Of a stretch of 64,000 nucleotides of DNA, positions 27,467-36,288 are shown piece after piece (the stretch's first letter is position 1; each line of letters opens with the position of its first letter). Below the pieces are notes generated by a model. It saw only the letters and a list, made by a program, of their open reading frames with translations, had not been told where the DNA came from and made no database searches. This stretch comes from Peribacillus sp. FSL H8-0477 (GTDB lineage Bacteria; Bacillota; Bacilli; Bacillales; DSM-1321): positions 186,001 through 250,000 of the forward strand of contig NZ_JBBODE010000001.1 of the NCBI RefSeq assembly GCF_038002765.1, in the 5' to 3' direction. A program made the position numbers and the translations under genes.

Positions 27467-27655
27467 ATGAAAACGATGATTCCTGCCCTTTTAGCCTATA
27501 TCATTGTCTGTTTGATTGTCCTCCTATCCCCAGCCTCTGAAGGATACAATTCGGTCGTTTGGAAATTGCTAGTTGGCCAACTTTATGCGATTCCAGCTTT
27601 ACTGATTGTTGCCTTAGTCTCTTTTTATGCAAATAAAAAACGTATCCGTAACTAA
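27467..27655 (+). CDS. Small membrane protein (62 aa)
   Basis: AAGGTGG precedes ATG 27467. Two hydrophobic segments (MIPALLAYIIVCLIVLLSP; LLVGQLYAIPALLIVALVSFY) are followed by ANKKRIRN. Similar short proteins are frequent in Bacillaceae. Function unknown. Confidence 0.65.
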   Translation: MKTMIPALLAYIIVCLIVLLSPASEGYNSVVWKLLVGQLYAIPALLIVALVSFYANKKRIRN

Positions 27656-27657
27656 AA

Positions 27658-27704
27658 AAAACTGCCAACTAAACCCGAATTAGTCCGGGATTAGCTGGCA
27701 GTTT
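27658..27704. terminator. Bidirectional terminator between convergent genes
   Basis: AAACTGCCAACTAAACCCG pairs imperfectly with CGGGATTAGCTGGCAGTTT. T runs lie on both sides, serving the small membrane gene and the azoreductase gene. Confidence 0.8.
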
Positions 27705-27715
27705 CATCTATTTAT

Positions 27716-28360
27716 TTATGCGTTAACAGATAGTTTAACTAAACGTTGTGCAGAAGCTTTAACTTCTTCCATACCTGCTGCAACGATTTCCATTGCTTTA
27801 GCTGGCATTGCATTGTGACCTTCGATAACCACTTCATCAATGATTTGCATACCGAATACGCCGCCGAATACGTTACGCATATAAGTAACAGCCATTTCCA
27901 TTGGAGCAGCTTCTGGTGTTGAGTAAATACCACCGCGTGCGCTTAGGAAGATTGCTTTTTTCTCTGGCATTAATTGAACCATGTTGCCTTCTGCATCATA
28001 TTTAAATGCAAATCCTGCAGTGTAAACATAATCAATAAATGTTTGTAATTTAGCAGGGATTGTAAGATTCCATAATGGGAATGCGAAAACAACTACGTCT
28101 GCCGCTGTGATAACATCCATTGCTTTTTGTTTTGCAGCTACTAGGCGTGATTCAACATCTGTTAATTCGCCGCCGTTTTGAAGTTTACCGAAAGCATTGA
28201 AAAGATCTTGACCAAAGTATGGAGTATCTTCTTCAAAGACATCATAAGTTGTAACGTTTACGTCTTTACCTTCTAATTCTGCCATAAACGTTTCGTACAT
28301 TTTACTTGAAATTGCTTCTGTTGCTGGACGGTTGTTAGCTTTAACTACTAATACATTCAT
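27716..28360 (-). CDS. azoR: FMN-dependent NADH-azoreductase
   Basis: A 214-aa flavodoxin-like AzoR. It has an N-terminal FMN phosphate loop (VVKANNRPATEAISSKMYETF), FAFPLWNLTIPAKLQTFIDYVYTAGFAF (the conserved P-x-W-N motif) and LSARGGIYSTPEAAPMEMA. The enzyme reduces quinones and azo compounds by a ping-pong mechanism and helps against electrophiles. Codon use (GCA/GCT, TTA) looks like a well-expressed gene. Standalone. Confidence 0.85.
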   Translation of the reverse strand: MNVLVVKANNRPATEAISSKMYETFMAELEGKDVNVTTYDVFEEDTPYFGQDLFNAFGKLQNGGELTDVESRLVAAKQKAMDVITAADVVVFAFPLWNLTIPAKLQTFIDYVYTAGFAFKYDAEGNMVQLMPEKKAIFLSARGGIYSTPEAAPMEMAVTYMRNVFGGVFGMQIIDEVVIEGHNAMPAKAMEIVAAGMEEVKASAQRLVKLSVNA

Positions 28361-28540
28361 TGTGTATAAATCCCCTTGTGTAATATATTTTTATTTCATT
28401 TATCTCAAACTCAAGATAAATTTATTTTATTAGTTATTTGTTCATTTGTCAACAGTTTATACAGATTGGAAATCGATTTTGTTTTTTAAGTTGGCGCTAA
28501 TTAATCCCTACTTTTGGTAAGGAATTCAAACGCAATTCAT

Positions 28541-29020
28541 TTAATACGTTATTTCCAACAGTGTTTTCAATTCTTTCAATAGTTTAGGGTGCTTTTCAGT
28601 TGAGATATAGACAATTTCATTTTTGTCTGGGTCTTCAAAGTGCATCGTACCATCTTTATAAAAATTGATGGAATACGCTTTATTATCCATTTCTTCTGTA
28701 TCCGACAAAATAAACATGTAGTTTCCCGGATTATTTAGTTCTTTACCTTTATCTGTTAATTCTTTACCCGGTTTTCTGACTGCCTCAAGTTTGTTCACTT
28801 TGCTGATAAACGTTTTAATCTTTTCATCATCCTTTATCCCTTCACTTGCACCTTCATTTGGGACTACATCTCCGTCTTTATCAACCCCTTGAACATATAA
28901 AAAGGTATATTCATCTACATGAGGGATGTTCAATACAATACTTTTACTTTCCGTTTGATTACAGCCACTTATTAAAAAAAGTATCACCACTAAACCTAGT
29001 AGTCCCTTTACCTTTTTCAA
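28541..29020 (-). CDS. Lipoprotein of unknown function
   Basis: A 159-aa protein with a lipoprotein signal (MKKVKGLLGLVVILFLISGC, lipobox LISGC). A 135-residue exported domain follows (HVDEYTFLYVQGVDKDGDV; KIKTFISKVNKLEAVRKPG; YVYISTEKHPKLLKEL-like end). AGGTGAATCTG precedes the start. No known family. Confidence 0.7.
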   Translation of the reverse strand: MKKVKGLLGLVVILFLISGCNQTESKSIVLNIPHVDEYTFLYVQGVDKDGDVVPNEGASEGIKDDEKIKTFISKVNKLEAVRKPGKELTDKGKELNNPGNYMFILSDTEEMDNKAYSINFYKDGTMHFEDPDKNEIVYISTEKHPKLLKELKTLLEITY

Positions 29021-29096
29021 ACAGATTCACCTCCATATTTGCTTTCTATGCCTCACAACGCAATTCATAATAGTACTGGTTGATCGGATGTTCTTC

Positions 29097-29855
29097 TCAC
29101 TCAGCACGAACCAAAGGCCACATCCGGACATCAATCGTTTTAGAAAAATGCAAAATAGGTTTTTCGCTCTCAACCTGAATTCCTTGACTGGACAGCATGG
29201 TGTTGTGACTTATTTCTGCTTCTGCATCCTGAAGTACCCAAGGCTGATGAAGAATGTCACAACGCAGCGGAATTCCCTTATTATTTAACGTATAGAGACA
29301 ATAACGCTCAGTTATCCATTCATCAAATGAGCCTTTTACTGCATAATAGGGCTTAGAAATTGGACGATACTCACCGATAAACTGCGCATCGAGGCTGCTT
29401 CGTCTTCTGCTTTCATAGTGAATGCCTTCTCCCTTCCGATTTACCTTCATGTCCGCATACACATATGGCAAATGGTATATTTTCTTTGCTACTTCTACGG
29501 CAAGTCGATTAGCTGCATCCAGACTAAAGAAATACACCCCAGGTTTCCCAGCCACCGTTACATAAGTCCGGACATTGAGTTCAGGAAATCGATCTGTTCC
29601 AGGGACAGGAGACATGCCTCTCAAACGGATGCCTGTCATATGAAATGGTACAATTCCAATCCAGCACATTCCGTTATATGAATCTAAAGGAAGCACTTCC
29701 GGGACCAACTTTTGTAAGACTTCCATTTTAATTGGATAATGAGCGAATAATAGATCATTCCATGTCTGTTTCATCGTCCAAGGCAAACGCGGCAGCGGCC
29801 ATAATCGATGACTGTCATCCCATAAAGATTGTTTCGGTTTCGATTTTTCTTTCAT
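29097..29855 (-). CDS. DUF2071 (YqjF-like) protein
   Basis: The 252-aa protein has the YqjF/DUF2071 layout: MKQTWNDLLFAHYPIKMEVLQKLVPEVLPLDSYNG, WIGIVPFHMTGIRLRG, FPELNVRTYVTVAGKPGVYFFSLDA, and later a tryptophan-containing C-terminal strand. The fold is acetoacetate-decarboxylase-like; the function is unknown. AGAGAGG before ATG 29855 fixes the start; the frame to 29930 has no RBS. Confidence 0.8.
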   Translation of the reverse strand: MKEKSKPKQSLWDDSHRLWPLPRLPWTMKQTWNDLLFAHYPIKMEVLQKLVPEVLPLDSYNGMCWIGIVPFHMTGIRLRGMSPVPGTDRFPELNVRTYVTVAGKPGVYFFSLDAANRLAVEVAKKIYHLPYVYADMKVNRKGEGIHYESRRRSSLDAQFIGEYRPISKPYYAVKGSFDEWITERYCLYTLNNKGIPLRCDILHQPWVLQDAEAEISHNTMLSSQGIQVESEKPILHFSKTIDVRMWPLVRAE

Positions 29856-29869
29856 ACTACTTACCTCTC

Positions 29870-30273
29870 TTAGCTGTAATTTTTTGAAATGGAATAGTTC
29901 TCTTTGAAAATCGGACTCCATTCGCTCCAAACATCAAATTTATTACCGTCTAAATCATAAAAAACGAAGTTTCTTCCCGAATGTCCTCGGTCTTCGATGT
30001 CACCCATTCGGATTTTTTTCTCACTAAACTCTCTATGTAAAGCTTCTAACGCAACTAACCCATTCACTTCAAAGGTTAAGGAGAAACGTTCATTCCCATT
30101 CCTATCAAAAAAGGTAGAAGTGGATTCAACCAGAAAAACACCTTGATAAGCTAAATTAAGAATCGTCATCTCGAAAGCTTAACTCTGCTCCTAACCTATC
30201 GACATACCAACTACTCGAACGGTCTAGATCCATTCAGGAAGATAAATGGTACCTACTCTTACTAATTTTTCAC
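29870..30273 (-). pseudogene. VOC-family gene broken by two frameshifts
   Basis: From GTG 30273 (AAGGGGG upstream) the protein reads SEKLVRVGTIYLPEW. It then needs a frame change to continue LDRSSSWYVDRLGAELSFRDDD, and a second change to continue LNLAYQGVFLVESTSTFFDRNG through GHSGRNFVFYDLDGNKFDVWSEWSP. Together these make a full-length VOC/glyoxalase-fold protein. Two small indels near 30227 and 30160 disable it. A 99-aa product could start at 30169. Confidence 0.7.
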
Positions 30274-30401
30274 TGACGCAGTAATCCCCCTTTAATATAT
30301 ACCATATTTTTGTAATCCATAGCCCTTTTGATTTCAATTTTCTTTTAAAATAAAGTAGTGTTAACAAATAGCCTTCACTAAAAGAAAGGATGGATGTCAC
30401 C

Positions 30402-31394
30402 GTGGAAACATTTAAAGCTTTAGTACTAAATAAAGTCAATGAAGAAACAACGTTAGATATCAAAGAGCTGACTATGAATGACCTCCCAAAAGGAGACGTA
30501 ACGATTCGAGTTGCTTATTCTAGTGTGAATTATAAGGACGGTTTGGTCGCCATCCAAAACCTTTTCGTCACATCGTATCCTTTTGTCCCAGGCATTGATT
30601 TAGCTGGGACCATTATCGATTCAACTGATGAACGATTTCAAACAGGTGATGAAGTCATCGTAACCAGTTATACATTAGGTACTGAACAGTTTGGCGGATT
30701 TAGTCAGATCGCACGCGTACCTGCAGAATGGGTGGTTCCTCTTCCAAAAGGATTGTCGTTAAAAGAGGCCATGATACTTGGAACAGCAGGATTTACCGCA
30801 GCACTATCCGTCCAAAGACTTGAAGATAATGAAGTAAATCCGAGCCTTGGCCCCATATTGGTCGCTGGTGCTACAGGCGGAGTGGGCAGCATTGCCGTTA
30901 ATATCTTAGCTAACAAAGGCTATGAAGTCACAGCTAGTACAGGGAAAACCAATGAAGAGTCTTACTTAAAAGGATTAGGAGCTGCTCACATTATTAATCG
31001 TCAAGACATTATCGATACTGAACAAACACCTATGCGTGAAGAAAAATGGGCAGGTGCTATAGATCCTGTGGGCGGTAAAACCCTTCAATATATTTTAAGC
31101 ACCTTAAAATATGGCGGGTCTGTTGCTACTTGCGGGTTAGCAGGCGGAACAGCCGTCTCAACAACCGTACTACCGCACATCTTAAGAGGCGTCAATTGGC
31201 TCGGAATTGACTCCGTACAATGCCCAATGGATAAACGAATAAAAGTGTGGAAACGTCTAGGTGATGATCTTAAACCACCCCTGTTAAATGAAGAAATGGT
31301 CAACGAAATTTCTCTACTTGAGCTTCCAAAGGTTCTAGCAGATATATTAGAAGGAAAAGTACGCGGACGAACACTTGTTAATCTCGAGAAATAA
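30402..31394 (+). CDS. Quinone oxidoreductase/acrylyl-CoA reductase family (YhfP-like)
   Basis: A 330-aa zinc-free medium-chain reductase close to YhfP/YhdH. VAYSSVNYKDGLVAIQ and FVPGIDLAGTIIDS lie in the catalytic half, VAGATGGVGSIAVNILANKGYEV forms the NADPH-binding motif, and WAGAIDPVGGKTLQYIL and GIDSVQCPMDKR are diagnostic of the subfamily. Members reduce enones or acrylyl-CoA. The start is GTG 30402 or the in-frame ATG 30390; both have imperfect RBS spacing. Confidence 0.85.
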   Translation: METFKALVLNKVNEETTLDIKELTMNDLPKGDVTIRVAYSSVNYKDGLVAIQNLFVTSYPFVPGIDLAGTIIDSTDERFQTGDEVIVTSYTLGTEQFGGFSQIARVPAEWVVPLPKGLSLKEAMILGTAGFTAALSVQRLEDNEVNPSLGPILVAGATGGVGSIAVNILANKGYEVTASTGKTNEESYLKGLGAAHIINRQDIIDTEQTPMREEKWAGAIDPVGGKTLQYILSTLKYGGSVATCGLAGGTAVSTTVLPHILRGVNWLGIDSVQCPMDKRIKVWKRLGDDLKPPLLNEEMVNEISLLELPKVLADILEGKVRGRTLVNLEK

Positions 31395-31400
31395 CCTTAG

Positions 31401-31442
31401 TAAGAGCTTGTTTTGAATGCGTCCATTCAAAGCAAGCTCTTA
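31401..31442 (+). terminator. Terminator between convergent genes
   Basis: TAAGAGCTTG...TTGAATG pairs with CATTCAA...CAAGCTCTTA around CGTC, a long stem with one bulge. Confidence 0.75.
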
Positions 31443-31455
31443 TATGTTTAACCAT

Positions 31456-32022
31456 TCATAGTAGCTTCTCCTCCATTAGATCGCTTAAATTATTTATGTA
31501 TTGAACAGGGATATAATCGGTAAGCCAGACGTCATTTTCAGACACTAAAAAGAGATAGCCATCTTCATGCATCCTCAAAGCATCAATTTTTAAAATAACC
31601 ACTTTCCCATGTCTCTTTCCAACTTGAAAGGCAGTTTCTGTAGTATCCGAAAGATGAACATATAACCTATCCATTTTCTTAATACCATGCGTAAGTATGC
31701 TTTGAAGAGAGTGTATCGCTGTACCGTGAAACAGATATGTCGGCGGGGTTACTGTCCTCAAAGGGACATTTACATGTACCGAATGTCCTTGGTTTGCCCT
31801 GATTAACGTTTTTGTATCATTAAAACTATATCTCTTCTTTTTATCCTGATCGACTATTTCTTGAAGAATAGCTAAATCAATGTACCGTCCGCTATTGTTG
31901 ATACCTTGAATTAATTGATCTACGTTTGCATACCCAGATTCATCTAGTTTCATATTTATCGTTTGTGGGCTGTGTCTTAAAATCAAACTGATAAACACAC
32001 TCAACTTATCATGTTTACTCAT
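31456..32022 (-). CDS. kptA: RNA 2'-phosphotransferase (Tpt1/KptA)
   Basis: The 188-aa protein has LSVFISLILRHSPQTINMKLDESGYANVDQLI as its winged-helix part. The ADP-ribosyltransferase half contains IRANQGHSVHV, YLFHGTAIHSLQSILTHGIKKMDRLYVHLS and VVILKIDALRMHEDGYLFLVSENDVWLT. These are the R-H-R-type motifs of Tpt1, which transfers a 2'-phosphate from RNA to NAD. Bacterial targets are unknown. AAGGGGTG precedes ATG 32022. Confidence 0.85.
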   Translation of the reverse strand: MSKHDKLSVFISLILRHSPQTINMKLDESGYANVDQLIQGINNSGRYIDLAILQEIVDQDKKKRYSFNDTKTLIRANQGHSVHVNVPLRTVTPPTYLFHGTAIHSLQSILTHGIKKMDRLYVHLSDTTETAFQVGKRHGKVVILKIDALRMHEDGYLFLVSENDVWLTDYIPVQYINNLSDLMEEKLL

Positions 32023-32036
32023 TATTATCGCACCCC

Positions 32037-32435
32037 TTAAAAAGCCGATTGGTTCCCCCACACCTTCTGAATCACTTCATTTTCTTCATTCTTATCCACG
32101 TATTCAAAGAAGCCAAGTTGGTTGCCCCATGGATCAGAAAACGTTCCCCACCTAACGGGCACTTCGTCACGAGCGTATATTTCGAAATGATCTACATTCA
32201 GTTCCTTCATTATTCGTTCTTGTTCCGCTTCCAAATTGTTTACGGCTAACCGCACCGGCCCGCTTCCTTCTGAAGGAATTCCTTCCGCAACTTGAAGCCA
32301 ACAGCCAGGAATCACTTCCCATTCGGCAAACCCTTCATGCGGCATAAAGTCAGGTCTTCTATTTAATAACGTTTCATACCATTTTTGACCTTGCTCAAAA
32401 TCTGTCACACGTAATTGAATGGTCATTTCAAACAT
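32037..32435 (-). CDS. VOC family protein
   Basis: A 132-aa glyoxalase-fold protein. TIQLRVTDFEQGQKWYETLLNRRPDFMPHEGFAEWEVIPGCWLQVAEG is module one; RLAVNNLEAEQERIMKEL and FSDPWGNQLGFFEYV form module two. Metal ligands are incomplete (Gln and Arg at His positions), so it may bind a ligand rather than catalyse. Its 3' end lies 15 bases from kptA. Confidence 0.8.
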   Translation of the reverse strand: MFEMTIQLRVTDFEQGQKWYETLLNRRPDFMPHEGFAEWEVIPGCWLQVAEGIPSEGSGPVRLAVNNLEAEQERIMKELNVDHFEIYARDEVPVRWGTFSDPWGNQLGFFEYVDKNEENEVIQKVWGNQSAF

Positions 32436-32602
32436 CAGCTTACCTCCACTTCTTCTTAACTAAATCAATTACGTAATACAGTTGAGAAATAAGAAAGGAC
32501 AGCACACTACGAATACGAACCCCCATGCTTGAACGCCTATTTCAAAAGCATCTCCACCGCCAAATAGTACAAGAAACATAAAAAGAAAAAGTGCTTATGT
32601 AT

Positions 32603-33250
32603 TTAGACATCTAGTGCATCATCATTCTTTTTTAAAACAGTAACCTCATAATTTTCTATTACACTGGTTTTCCCCGTACCATCAATAATCAGATTGGCTG
32701 CTTCCATTGGATTTTGGGCTTTTATATACCGTTCCTCTGCAGGCATCCATAGATTTTCCCATAAGTGCCGCTGTTCTTCCCCATCGCGGTCAATTCCTCT
32801 AGACAATCTAACTTCTCTCGGACTCTGAACCCATATTTTGAATTGATAAAAAGGCCGTAAGGAAAACAGTAAGGAATAACATCCTTCGACAATCACGACA
32901 TGACCACTAGGGACATCATGAAATTCTGCTAGTTTATCCTCAACCCAGTCGTAGCGCTGATAAATTGTAGGTTGATTGGTGCTTAACGGGACTAGTACTT
33001 GCGCCTTAACTCGTTCACAATCCCAATTGCCGCCAATCTCACTCTCCGAGACATGTTTTCTCTGCTCGGAAGGTTTATAGAAATCATCCATATGAATAAT
33101 GGACACGTTTTCTGCATCTACTTCTTTTAATTTCTGTGCTAACGTGCTTTTTCCAGCCCCTCCGCCTCCATCAATGGCAATCAAAACCGTCTCTTGTCCA
33201 GCTGTCTGAATCAGAATGTCCTGATATAAGTCCCTGATCGAAATAGTCAC
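32603..33250 (-). CDS. Uridine kinase-like P-loop kinase
   Basis: A 215-aa kinase of the Udk/phosphoribulokinase type. The Walker A motif is IDGGGGAGKSTLAQKL, followed by IIHMDDFYKP (catalytic Asp loop), RYDWVEDKLAEF, VIVEGCYSLL (Walker B-like) and RLSRGIDRDGEE. Members phosphorylate nucleosides or related alcohols. Its start overlaps the preceding gene by four bases (ATGA-type), so the block 32.6-34.3 kb appears to be one operon. Confidence 0.8.
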   Translation of the reverse strand: MTISIRDLYQDILIQTAGQETVLIAIDGGGGAGKSTLAQKLKEVDAENVSIIHMDDFYKPSEQRKHVSESEIGGNWDCERVKAQVLVPLSTNQPTIYQRYDWVEDKLAEFHDVPSGHVVIVEGCYSLLFSLRPFYQFKIWVQSPREVRLSRGIDRDGEEQRHLWENLWMPAEERYIKAQNPMEAANLIIDGTGKTSVIENYEVTVLKKNDDALDV

Positions 33251-33792
33251 TTACTCCCCTTCTTCACCCGTTTTATCCCGTAAAATACTGCCAATCCAAA
33301 TGCAATGATTAATAAACTAAGCATGATCCAAACAGGAGGTTGCCCCTCTTCACTCAAATCAAGTGTCACCTGCTCGGACGGTTCTTCCCCTTTTCCCAGT
33401 TCATCTATATCCTCACTTGCTGCTGATAAAAGGTCAGTCCGAGAGCATAACGAAACCTCAAGATGACCATCTGTTTCATTCGTATAAACCATATATTCTT
33501 TGCCATCCTCAAATTCATAACCACAGCTAGAAGAACTATCTACTGTTTCGACGATAACTTGTGACTCGTTAAATCCTTTCCATGATTCTTTTACTTCAAA
33601 AAGAATAAATTGTGTTCGGCCTTTTTCTAATTGGTCAATGACTTTTCCAGAGAAAACCGCTGAACTTTCTTCTAGTTCTTCTGTCGGAGATTTCGGCTCA
33701 ACACATTTACAAGCATAACTAGTACTTGGAAACGCACATATGGCAAAACTAATGAACAATAAAATGACAAATGCAAGTTTTTGGATGTTCAT
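33247..33792 (-). CDS. Exported TIMP/NTR-like protein with C-terminal anchor
   Basis: The 181-aa protein has a signal peptide (LAFVILLFISFAICAFPSTSYA) directly followed by CKCVEPKSPTEELEESSAVFSGKVIDQ. This is the N-terminal Cys-x-Cys pattern of the bacterial tissue-inhibitor-of-metalloproteinase (netrin-like) family. Further cysteines (SSSCGYEF; SLCSRTD) can pair with them. A membrane helix (VWIMLSLLIIAFGLAVFYGI) and KRVKKGSK end the protein. It overlaps both neighbours by four bases. Role unknown. Confidence 0.8.
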   Translation of the reverse strand: MNIQKLAFVILLFISFAICAFPSTSYACKCVEPKSPTEELEESSAVFSGKVIDQLEKGRTQFILFEVKESWKGFNESQVIVETVDSSSSCGYEFEDGKEYMVYTNETDGHLEVSLCSRTDLLSAASEDIDELGKGEEPSEQVTLDLSEEGQPPVWIMLSLLIIAFGLAVFYGIKRVKKGSK

Positions 33793-34262
33793 ATTAGTTC
33801 GGGAAAGAACTCCATTGGCTCTTTACACTGAATATATCCATTTTTCTGATAATAACCAGTGCTTTCTTCACTAGGCCAAACGATAATAAATTCATAGTGT
33901 TCTTTTTTCACCCATTCATTGATCGTCGTGATTAACTTACTCCCGATCCCCTTGTTTCTGGCGTCTTTACTTGTATACACATTCGTCATATAAACAAACG
34001 GATGTGTGATCCTGCCCGGCCGTGGCACTTTATGTATCAATTCTAAATAGATATGTGAGACAATTTTTTCTTCTTCCTCAGCGACCCAAATAAACCAGTT
34101 GTTACTGCTGATTGCACTTTCTAAGAATTGTCGGCATTCCACGACAAATGATTGGTAATCGTTTCTCTTAAATGTATTGATTTCAAAGTCTTCAAGAGTA
34201 AAGTCCCATCTCATTTGGATTAATTGATCAATATCCCTTATTTCAGCTAATCTAATCTGCAT
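33789..34262 (-). CDS. GNAT N-acetyltransferase
   Basis: A 157-aa GNAT: MQIRLAEIRDIDQLIQMRWDF, a beta 4 VYTSKDARNKGIGSKLITTINEW with the Q/RxxGxG loop as ARNKGIG, and a final GYYQKNGYIQC. The substrate is unknown. It shares four bases with the TIMP-like gene downstream. Confidence 0.85.
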   Translation of the reverse strand: MQIRLAEIRDIDQLIQMRWDFTLEDFEINTFKRNDYQSFVVECRQFLESAISSNNWFIWVAEEEEKIVSHIYLELIHKVPRPGRITHPFVYMTNVYTSKDARNKGIGSKLITTINEWVKKEHYEFIIVWPSEESTGYYQKNGYIQCKEPMEFFPELI

Positions 34263-34291
34263 CGTATACTCCCTTTTCTAGTAAACTAGGT

Positions 34292-34906
34292 TTAATCCAA
34301 ATAAATCGGTTCATTCGGATTTTTTAAATACGTAAAAACCATTTCAATTTGTGATTTCGTATTCCTAGGCGTTGATAACGGCGGCAATAAATGCTCAGGG
34401 AAAAAGGCTACAGCATCTGTCTCGACACCAACAGTGGGTTGACCGCCAATAATTTCACATTGAATAAACAGTTTATAAATATGAGAAGCGGATGGTGGAT
34501 GCGGATGGCACTTTTTATCAAGTACCCCTAACAACTTGAGAGCTTTAACATCAAATCCTGTTTCTTCCTTTACTTCTTTAACGGCTACTTCTTTTGGACT
34601 CAATCCAATGTCTGCCCAGCCGCCGGGTAATGACCATTTTCCATCGTGTTTTTCTCTCACCATTAGTAATTTTTGATTTTGAAAAACAATGGCTCTGATA
34701 TCAACTTTTGGTGTAGCATATCCTGTCTCGTTAGCAAATAGATCTTTTATTTGCTCCATGTCAACACCACTTTGTTCAGACATCATTTCCATACTAATTT
34801 TTCGAATCGCTTCAAACCGTTCCTTATCATAAACATCCTTTGAATAAGCCAACCCATTCTGTGCAATTGCTTGCAGTCTCTTTGCCCAATCCAGCATCTT
34901 TTCCAA
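34292..34906 (-). CDS. NUDIX hydrolase, YjhB/ADP-ribose pyrophosphatase-like
   Basis: The protein joins an N-terminal helical Nudix_N domain (MLDWAKRLQAIAQNGLAYSKDVYDKERFE) to a Nudix fold (SLPGGWADIGLSPKEVAVKEVKEETGFD). In the box the first Glu is absent and Arg is Lys, a known variant of the YjhB group that hydrolyses ADP-ribose-like substrates. A TTG at 34906 with GGTGGTGAG upstream matches where relatives start (204 aa); ATG 34924 is the alternative. Confidence 0.8.
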   Translation of the reverse strand: MEKMLDWAKRLQAIAQNGLAYSKDVYDKERFEAIRKISMEMMSEQSGVDMEQIKDLFANETGYATPKVDIRAIVFQNQKLLMVREKHDGKWSLPGGWADIGLSPKEVAVKEVKEETGFDVKALKLLGVLDKKCHPHPPSASHIYKLFIQCEIIGGQPTVGVETDAVAFFPEHLLPPLSTPRNTKSQIEMVFTYLKNPNEPIYLD

Positions 34907-34995
34907 TGTCTCACCACCATTCATTTAATACCTAATTTTACCATACCCACACACAAAAGTTAGTTCGCTTTTAAAAAAATCGCGAGTCTTACGCA

Positions 34996-35796
34996 TTAAA
35001 AAAATTCATATAACCCATTTACAAAATAATCATAGACATCATGATCAATCATTTTCCCTCGGTAACCCTCAAAAAAAATCTGTTTATCTCTTTCACTTTC
35101 AAAAGCGTTTGGCTTAGGACGAATGGCTAAAGATAGATCATATCTTGGATCTCCATGAGCACCGCCGCTCCAATCGATAACGCCTGTCACCATTCCATTA
35201 CAGACTAAGACATTATCAATCGTAAAATCTCCGTGTATAAGCGTTGGTTTAACGTCAGGTGGTATCGTAGTCTTTATGTATTTAAGTATATCCTGTGTTC
35301 CGTCTACCTGGTAATATTCCAAATTAAATGCTGCTTGGATTAACATTTCTTCTAACCAGGATTTTTCATATTTTAGTTCTTCTGGACAAGGCGTGGCATG
35401 AATCTGATACAAAAGCTTACCAAAGTTAAAAATCATTTCTTCCCGTTTCTCTTTATTTTTCTCCTTGGATAAAGCCATTCTGAGCGTTTCTCCCTCTAAA
35501 AAGTCAATCAGTAACCAAGATTCTTTCTGTGCTGTTAGTTCAATGAATAGGATCACGGTTGGAATAGGCAGTGATGTTTGAGCCAAACCGTTTAGAACCA
35601 TTCGTTCTCTGTGTAACCATCTCGTAAATTGTTCTCCTTTTGCCCTTTTTAATGCAAAACATCCTTTGTTGCTTTCAATTATTCCTACATCTGAAGTATA
35701 TCCTTGTGTAGGAAACCTAATTGAATGAATGGTAGAAAGATAGTTTTTTATTTCATCCGGAATTTCGTCGATAGATATCGGTAACAATTTAAACAC
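34996..35796 (-). CDS. Aminoglycoside phosphotransferase (APH) family protein
   Basis: The 266-aa protein has kinase-like APH motifs: FALKRAKGEQFTRWLHRERMVLNGL, WLLIDFLEGETLRMAL, LIHGDFTIDNVLVCNGMVTGVIDWSGGAHGDPRYDLSLAIR. The catalytic HGDFTIDN and the IDWS metal motif are intact. Family members phosphorylate aminoglycosides, choline or other hydroxyls, and resistance cannot be assumed. It ends near FVNGLYEFF. Confidence 0.8.
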   Translation of the reverse strand: MFKLLPISIDEIPDEIKNYLSTIHSIRFPTQGYTSDVGIIESNKGCFALKRAKGEQFTRWLHRERMVLNGLAQTSLPIPTVILFIELTAQKESWLLIDFLEGETLRMALSKEKNKEKREEMIFNFGKLLYQIHATPCPEELKYEKSWLEEMLIQAAFNLEYYQVDGTQDILKYIKTTIPPDVKPTLIHGDFTIDNVLVCNGMVTGVIDWSGGAHGDPRYDLSLAIRPKPNAFESERDKQIFFEGYRGKMIDHDVYDYFVNGLYEFF

Positions 35797-35806
35797 CTCG
35801 TTTTAC

Positions 35807-36280
35807 TTACAATGCTTTGTGAAATATTTCAGCTGGTAACCCGTCCATTTCACAAACCTTTTCAGATGAAAACCCTTGGTTCAATAAGATTTTTCTAGAC
35901 GCACTATTCCTAGGATCAATGATTGCTTTCACTATCCGAGTATTTGTTAAAGTGGCTAACTTAATTAAATGACAGGCAATCACAGTCCCATATCCCTTCC
36001 CCCAATATTCGGGCAGAATCATATAACCAATTTCAGCTTCACCGCTGGTTTTACTTGTTAAATGCCCAAGTCCAACAAATGTTTCATTTTCTACTATTTT
36101 GTATGTACCAAACATGTCGGCTTCAGCGTTTCGGTCTATGATTCTCTGATAATTAACTTTCGCCTCATCTAAAGGGATAGCGCGTTCTGTAATCTGAGCC
36201 ATCACCATTTCATTAGAAACTAATTGAAAGTAAGAACCAAAGTCTTTTTTTTCAAATTTTCTAAACTGCAAGTTATCCAT
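35807..36280 (-). CDS. GNAT N-acetyltransferase, RimL type
   Basis: A 157-aa GNAT: LQFRKFEKKDFGSYFQLV, GEAEIGYMILPEYWGKGYGTVIACHLIKLA (acetyl-CoA loop YWGKGYG), and NSASRKILLNQGFSSE. It is probably part of a loose same-strand series of acetyltransferase genes between 33.8 and 37.3 kb. Substrate unknown. Confidence 0.85.
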   Translation of the reverse strand: MDNLQFRKFEKKDFGSYFQLVSNEMVMAQITERAIPLDEAKVNYQRIIDRNAEADMFGTYKIVENETFVGLGHLTSKTSGEAEIGYMILPEYWGKGYGTVIACHLIKLATLTNTRIVKAIIDPRNSASRKILLNQGFSSEKVCEMDGLPAEIFHKAL

Positions 36281-36288
36281 CCCCCCTC

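Noticed and set aside
32436-32602. Short minus-strand frame MFLVLFGGGDAFEIGVQ...
   Set aside because: About 36 codons, no RBS and a stop directly upstream. Possibly a relic but not supportable.
34996-35796. APH-family gene as an antibiotic resistance gene
   Set aside because: The fold is shared by many housekeeping kinases, and nothing in the sequence or the neighbours indicates a drug substrate.
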